64,000 bases of DNA from Diospyros lotus (taxonomy: Eukaryota; Streptophyta; Magnoliopsida; Ericales; Ebenaceae), in the NCBI RefSeq assembly GCF_014633365.1, contig NC_068338.1, positions 19,850,616 through 19,914,615 on the forward strand, read 5' to 3'. The notes beneath the pieces are model-generated. The model did no database searches. It was not told the origin of the DNA and saw only the letters and a list, made by a program, of their open reading frames with translations. Of this stretch, positions 57,450-64,000 are shown in pieces. Made by a program: the position numbers and the translations under genes. The number at the start of each line of letters is the position of its first letter. The first letter of the stretch is position 1.

Positions 57450-58216
57450 CGTGGGAGGGAAGGGGCCGAATGGGAGGAACGGAATGTAAATGGAAATGGA
57501 GATGGATTGAATGATGCAGAGGCAAGGGGCATCTGATGCCTCCCGACTTGCGCACGCCACCCCATCTCCCCCCACCTTTTCCTTTTTCCATTTTTGCCCC
57601 TACATCTTTTTTTATTCTTTTCTTTTTTAATCTTCGTTGTTTTGTTCTTCCTTTTGTTGTTCTTTCTTCTTTTGTTTATTTTAAAAAACATTTTCTTAAC
57701 TTGCTAAACATCAATTGTTTTCAATTAAAATAGGGGCTAAAGCCATACCCAGCCCCCTTACCTTTTACCATTTAACTATTTTTCCCCTTAACTTAAACAA
57801 TAGTCTATTACCCCCCTCCCCCCTCAACTTTCAATTTTAAACTTATTATGTACTTTAACTAAAATCGAAAGAAATTACCACTATAAAATTATTTTCAATT
57901 AAAATCGAAAAAGGTTGTCACTATAAAAATTAATATAAATAGTTATTTTGATTGGTTGTTGAATAATAACAATTTTTTTTTCTAAATTTATAAGTCACAA
58001 CTATAAAACTCACTTTTAGTAAGTCTTAAAACTGATCGACCTTATTAAATATTGCCCCATAATATGTTGGATCCCTCTTTTTGAGATATGTGTGAGTCAT
58101 CAATGAAAAGCCTATTAGAACTCAACAACGAAAAATTTTATGAGCCTAGAATCTTTCCCAATACAATAAATGGTACCTCAACTAAATGAGTAAAGGTCTT
58201 AGGGTTTTTATGAGTC
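57450..58216. other. Intergenic region upstream of calmodulin
   Basis: 57450-57560 may be upstream promoter sequence of the calmodulin gene (GC-rich for this window). The rest is T- and A-rich with a C homopolymer cluster near 57811-57824. No gene seen. Confidence 0.4.
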
Positions 58217-61200
58217 AGGCTTAGTTTGGCTAGGCTTTATTTTAGCAGCTGAAAAGTTAGGTAATGTTTAAGTTGTATAATAGCGTTTAAATTAGATAGT
58301 GTTTAACCTGATAACGTATTTAGATAAATATGCTTTTAAGTTATTAGTGCAAAATTAGATGTTTGGTATGTAAAAGCTGATAAGCTGTTAGAATTTGACA
58401 AAAAGACTAAAATAGACATGATATTAAATAATGTAGATAAAATTTAGAAAATATAATTTTTTTTAAAAAAAATAAATTGATGTCTAGCTAAAATACTTAC
58501 AGTTAATTAATTATAAAAATAATAAAAAATATATAATTTTTAAAGTTTATGTATAAATTTAGATTTAATTCATAAAAATCTAAATATATATTATATTAGA
58601 TTCTTAAAAAATATATTTTATTAAAATTAATATATATTATATGTATAAAATTTATAACACCCTATATTTTCGTGAAATTGCCACGTATTTTAAGTGAGTT
58701 AAAATACGAAAAATATGTTTGAAATGGCAACAAGTGACCGAATCAGTCGCAGGGAGTGCCCTAGAGCTTAGATACCTAAGGACAAAGGTATAATTTTAAC
58801 GAGCGTCTCGAGGTGAGACTTATTGCACTGAAAGAAATCAAATTAGAAATGATTTTCGGTTAAGCTAAGTTATAACCTAAAAATACCGAATGATGGTAAG
58901 GGGCTTTCGAAAAATCGTATATATTGAGTAATTTTGAGTTAATAATTTTGAGATTTTAAGTATCTCTATAAATTTGATGTTTGAGGGTATAATTCTAATT
59001 AGAGAAATTATCCAAATGAAAGAATGATGAAATTATGAGCTTAGGTGGTGAAATGTTAAAGTTGAAAACTTGAAATATGGGCCAAAGTGTTATTTGAAAG
59101 AAGTTTAGGGTTTTAGCTTGGATTTCAAAAGATGGATTAATTCTAGTTTTGGATTTCAAAAGCCACTCAATTATGGCTTTGAGTCTTTGGAGTTCATGGC
59201 TAAGATTGTGACAAGTGGCATGACACCATTGGTTGAAGGATTCTATAAATAGGCACCTTGAGTTGCTCTCAAACCATTCCAAACAAATTTGAGGAGTGAA
59301 GCACTCTAAGAGTAGGAGTTTTCTCTAGAGAGAGAGAATGAGGTTCGGCAAGAAGGCGGGAAGAAAGCGACGGAGAAACGGCGGAGAACGAGCCTCATCG
59401 GAGTTGCGAGTCTTCGCCGGAGTTCGCCAAAATCAGTCAGCCAAAAAATGAGGTAAGTCCCTTTTTTTTGATAATCCTGTAGAGGGGGAAGAGAGGGTCG
59501 CGTAGGTTCAAACAAGGGTCGAATCGGAGTTAAAACAAGGGAGATATGGCCGAAATACGAAAACGACGCGTTGCTGTTCGGAATCTGGTGCCTGCGCGTG
59601 AGTTACACGCGCCGGATAATGGCTGCGCGTGGGGGCGCGTGGCCAGCCTTCTTGGGGCGCGTGAGGGGTTCTTTTTACATGCAATTTTCTAGTTATGCCC
59701 CTACTTTAATACCCTTCAACTCTATGTAAAAATATTTGAAGTTAGATTTACCAAAACACATATTTTCTGCAGAAACCTAGGCCGTTTGCTGTAAAATTAT
59801 ATCGTCGAAGAGATAACTCAACAAGGTGAGACTCCGTGAGACTCCTATACTCCAAATCCTATTTTTTCTCTTATGAGAGACTTATTATTGCAAGAGACAT
59901 GTTTCGTGAAGTTCTTATACATAAACGCTTGTTATTCTCTTACGTGAAATCATGATACATATATGAAATGTATTTTTCTGAAAATTATATGCTATTGGTT
60001 TTTTGACTGTTGCATTTATAAAATTCGTGTGACCATACTGTTGTACCTATTTGTTGTTGGCCGAGGGCAAAAGTCGGATATCCCCCGAGAGGCGCTATGC
60101 GTGCGCCATCGAGAAAGCTCTCGTGGGGAAGACTTTGAGTCTAAGGCACAACGGATGTAGTGCTTGCATGAGTTCTATGAAGTTGGGCTGAAGTGACATG
60201 GTTATGGACCTCCCGAGAGGCGCTATGCGTGTGCCATTGAGAAAGCTCTCGTTGAAGGAGGCTGACGTGTTCACGAGGCACTTCAGAGTAGTTCTCGTTG
60301 TCTTCTCATACATTTTATACCTGATCATGCATCGATATAAATTGTTTTTGGAGTTTCTCACTAGAAGATTCATCTTCTAATTGGACTATGTCCCTGGAAT
60401 ATTCAAACGTTCCAGGTTCGACGAGCGGCTATAAGGGAAAGGAGGTAGCTGAAGAATTAGCTTAAATTACTGCTTGTAGCATGTTTAGCATATTTTTATT
60501 TATGTGTGAATCTATGTAATTTTGCATATGTTTGAGATGTTCAGTTATCACTTGCTAGAGATGATGTTCATGTAATATATTTTGTAGACATCTTGAACGA
60601 TTTTATGTATGATAAATAAAGAGTTATGGTTGTGAACCATATCAGGTTCGATCTAGCTTCGGCATCTGAAATTTTAACACCTGTCTTAGCAATTTAATAT
60701 TGGATTTGTTAAGCTGAGGAGGTGTAAATTAGGGTTTTTGGGATATTGTGTGATGTATGACAGTTATTGAGATATGAAAAATTTTATATTCCCAAAATCC
60801 TAAATTATAACACGCTCAAGAAATTTGGGGTGTTACAAAATTAGTATATATGTTATATATAATATAACATATATATTGTGCTATATATGTTATATACAAA
60901 CTAAATATATAGTATTACATGTTATATATATGTATACATATATACACAGTGAAGAACGAAGAAGAAGGCCGACAACGGAGAAGGAGATGGGCGACGGCAC
61001 AGGAGGGGTCGACGATGGTACAGGGGGCGATCACGAGATGAGGTGAAATAGGCTGCAGAGACGCGACGGCGTTGGGCAGCTTACGGCGATGGATCTGGAA
61101 GTAGAAGCGGCGATGGTGGTAGTAGGACTAAGGCGGGCGAACTGGGTTTGCGATGGCCATGAAGGAGCCGGCTTACGGCAGCCAAGCTTAGCGACAACGA

Positions 61201-61536
61201 CGAAGGAGCTGGAGGCGACGGTGGGGGCGATGGTAAGGCGGATGGCAACCGGCGACAATAGCGATGGGAAATTGATTGCAGAGGGTTGAAGATGAAGGAT
61301 ATTAGTTGGAAATAGATGTTTTGGTTGAAGATAAATAAGTAATTTCCATGGTCAATGAAGCTTTTTATCCCACAGCAATTTGCAAAAGTTGAAGGGAAGG
61401 AACTTTTGAAAAAGTTATTCAAATAGCGTTTAAGCTATTTAAGTTTGCCAAACGCTTAATTAAAGAAACTTGATAGCTGAAAAGCTATACTAATAGCTTA
61501 TAAGCGGTCAAACCGTTTAGCCAAACGGACCCTCAA
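58217..61536. mobile_element. TIR element (hAT-like) holding a solo LTR
   Basis: The left end AGGCTTAGTTTGGCTAGGC and the complement of the right end AGGGTCCGTTTGGCTAAAC are inverted and resemble a widespread plant hAT-like repeat. Next to both ends are AGCTGAAAAG and TAAGCTRTTAG words. A matching 8-bp duplication was not found. A 2.2-kb LTR (58652-60836) splits it. The right half holds a GC-rich patch (60960-61260) with open frames but no known domain, perhaps captured sequence. Confidence 0.45.
58652..60836 (+). repeat. Solo LTR, 2.2 kb, different family
   Basis: It starts TTATAACACCC and ends GGGGTGTTACA, the inverted TGTAACACCC/GGGTGTTACA pattern of several plant gypsy LTRs (first bases altered). 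AAAAT flanks both sides (58647-58651 and 60837-60841). A block CCCGAGAGGCGCTATGCGTG with a GAGAAAGCTCTCG tail occurs at about 60083 and again at about 60212. No internal coding sequence. Confidence 0.65.
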
Positions 61537-62558
61537 TAGTATCCTAAATAAGATAGTGTTTATTAAAATGAGTAAGATTAGGTTGTATCAGACATCCAGC
61601 TCTCCAAAACTGGCGTATGCAGCAAAAATAGTCCAGACTTCCCTTTCTCTAGCTCGAACAGTTGCTTCTCGAGCATTCGACCTGGGGGCTGTGGATCGTC
61701 CGGGGCCAATCTTGGCCCCAGTCCTGGCCCAACACCAGTTTACAATAGCATCATTTGCAGCCTATACTGGGCATCCACACGCCCGCCCCAGATCCCATCT
61801 TTATTAATGGCAGATCCCATCCACATTAATGAGGGTCAATTCCACACCATGCTGTCACTTGGGAACCTTCACTGACGCCAAATACTCAGTCCCATTACCT
61901 GTAAACACACGACGCATGCATGAGAACATCTCCTCCTCCTATATCAACCAGCTCTCTTTAGAGTCAAGGTACCAACTACCCCTCTGACGGACCCGTTATC
62001 GGAGCCCACGCCCTGCCGTTGCGATCTTGACTTTGATCGTCCTCTTTTGGTCAAGAAAGAACAACCCAAAATTTTGAAGCAATTTCGAATATTATTTTCG
62101 AAATGAGGGTAATGTAGTAAATTTGAAGAAAACAAAATCCATTAGAGATTATTTGGAATTTTTTTTTTAAAAAAAAAGAGATAGGGGTATTGGTAAGAAA
62201 AACCTTGAACTTTGCGGCATAACGCAAAATTTCCTACAATTTTGGGTTCTAATATTGTTTTCTAAAAGAATTTAAAGGGTAAGTGAAATTTAGAAAATAT
62301 AAGGAAGCCAAATGTAATTTTTGAAGAGATTGAAGACTAAAATACAAGGGCAAAAGTGAAATTAAGGAAAACAAGAGAGGTTAAACTATAATTTCTAGAA
62401 ATTTCAATTTGAACACATCATTGCCACATTGTCACCGATGACCTACAAAATTACAAGGCTAGAGGGTAGGGAGATTATGCTTAAAAGATGAGGTTTGGAG
62501 TCCATAATAAAAGATGACTATTGATTAGGCGGAGTAGGGTAGTTAGGCAATGGAAATC
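61537..62558. other. Mixed repeat remnants
   Basis: 61543-61580 resembles the end of the small MITE at 53277. 61680-62030 is GC-rich with CTCCTCCTCCTATATCAACC (61929-61948), a word pattern seen near the core promoter of some plant LTRs; this may be an LTR remnant, but no boundaries were found. The remainder is A-rich. Confidence 0.35.
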
Positions 62559-64000
62559 TGTAGTGGCCTACTCCCGGATAGTCTCGCTAGTATAGGATAT
62601 TTGAAAGAAGGTCATCACGAGAATGATATAGAACAATAACGTACAACACCACATTATAATCTTTAGATAAATTTAGCGGAAGCCAACATAAAAGTTTACA
62701 ACATCTTGGCATCATGGCCTACACAAAATGAAATACAAGGGTACTAACAAATTTTACAACATAAAATTTCCTCACACATGCTCTCTTCACAAACACTAAT
62801 ATGAACCGTTTAATTTGGGAGGTCTCTGTACACCTCTAACCTTGGACTCTAGTTTCACTAGACTCACCCTTAACCACTACTTTATCTTTACCTGGAATAA
62901 CATGAGAGTAAACAAGGTGGGCCACAAGGCTCAACAAGTATATTTATAAAGCATAGAGATATAGAATCAAAGGCATGTATAATCAAGATAGAGTAAACAA
63001 CTCTATGAGAAGATATTAGTATAACACAACTCATAAGTTTTCCATTTACGTCAATTTTTCATGCTGTGATTATTATACATATCATGTAGTCATTTTCATG
63101 CTCATGCATATGCACCAATAGTAAGGAATTTTCCATATAATTCACAAGGTTCCCACAACCAATATATCCATACATGAATATGTATCAACAAGCAATAACA
63201 ATTTGAGCCTCGCCTTCTAGGTTGATGGTCACTTCACCCGCGTTAGGCGTTGATAGGATATTATTTTCTCACCCACGGATATAATCGCCGTGTAAGATAA
63301 TAGGTGCGCAAAGATAATAATCACGCATCACACATACATATCCCAATTTCATGTCAATCCTCAATGATTAAAAAAAATCCCACATCATGCTTATTATGCA
63401 CAATTACATAAGTTAAGGTGTGCATTATCTTATGATCACATAGTAAATTTTTACTCCAACAACAATTGCGAGAAACCAAAATTTTATACATACAAGAAAT
63501 ACCAAATCTTGCATGACTCTAGACCCTAATCAATAAATGTGTCATTCCTTATGAAATATAAGGTGATACAAAACCCTATCGAGGCTTCCAACAAGACTCC
63601 ACAAAATAGAAGAAAATTTCAAAACTTAGCAACACAAGGGAGATACAACCCATTTAGTGAAATATGGGTTTTTCATGGGCAAAAAGCATGAGATTAACAT
63701 AGGAAGTGTAGCAACGCAACAAATTCTTAAAATTTTTAGATTTCAACTGCAACTTCAGAGACCTATTTTAGGCTCGTAACTTAGTCAAATATTATGAATA
63801 ATATAACCAAATCGAAGCCCTGGACCCTATAGTTTCAAAAACAATAAATAGATTTAGAATAAAAAATAATCACTATGAGTTATAGACAAAAAATGGGAGC
63901 AATGACAGATTACACGAAAACATAATTTTCAGATTTGAGTAGATATTTCATATGACACTTACAAGTTCAATACTTAACCAAAAATTTCAAGTAATATATC
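62559..64000 (+). repeat. LTR of family A, copy 5, cut by the window end
   Basis: It starts TGTAGTGGCCTACTCCCGG, nearly identical to copy 4 over the first 90 bases. It shares GTGGGCCACAAGGCTCAACA (62919-62938) and the 63205-63310 landmark (CACCCGCGTTAGGCG, TATAATCGCCGTG). The 22-bp array of copy 4 is not seen at the matching distance (about 63570-63900). The 3' end lies beyond the window. Confidence 0.75.

Noticed and set aside
1..64000. Known conserved plant microRNA precursors
   Set aside because: I looked by eye for mature sequences of common families (156, 159, 160, 164-172, 319, 390-399) and saw none; this is not an exhaustive search.

Overview
The window is nuclear DNA of a flowering plant, probably a eudicot. 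It is AT-rich, its genes have GT-AG introns and CT-rich leaders, and degenerate transposable elements of many classes fill most of the space. I can support only two intact host genes.

Host genes. (1) A beta-subunit gene of the SnRK1 (AMPK/SNF1-type) kinase lies on the + strand. Its four exons run from 15244 to 34645 and encode 292 residues: an N-myristoylation start, a CBM48 domain and a C-terminal AMPKBI domain, most like KINbeta1. Its first intron is 14.8 kb and holds a Ty3/gypsy element with a further LTR nested inside it, plus a solo LTR. Intron 3 is 3.6 kb. (2) A textbook 149-residue calmodulin gene lies on the - strand (55641-57303, two exons, intron in codon 26). SnRK1 beta responds to energy status and calmodulin to Ca2+; nothing in the sequence links them beyond proximity.

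Layout. 1-611: end of a CACTA (En/Spm) transposon inserted in an LTR that ends at 3151. 5053-8608: second LTR of the same family, interrupted by a 966-bp Mutator-like element (147-bp TIRs, 9-bp target duplication). 12968-13655: hAT-type element with a perfect 8-bp duplication. 14.9-34.65 kb: the kinase beta-subunit gene. 35532-35725: tRNA-derived SINE with a 17-bp duplication. 36.9-47.4 kb: nested LTR retrotransposons (a copia-like LTR split by a third family copy, a copia integrase fragment split by a truncated Ty1/copia element, an inverted LTR-like end, a fourth family LTR). 47780-49059: a second MULE with gene-like internal sequence (Pack-MULE candidate). 55.3-57.5 kb: calmodulin. 58.2-61.5 kb: TIR-like element holding a solo LTR. 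62559-64000: fifth family LTR, running off the window.

Most unusual signals: a strict 22-bp lattice of GTYRAC palindromes, many of them W-box cores, inside one LTR and in weaker form in a sister LTR; a 13-bp-based lattice of ten GATATC palindromes inside the first MULE; and an open antisense reading frame in intron 3 of the kinase subunit gene. None is proven to be a new system.
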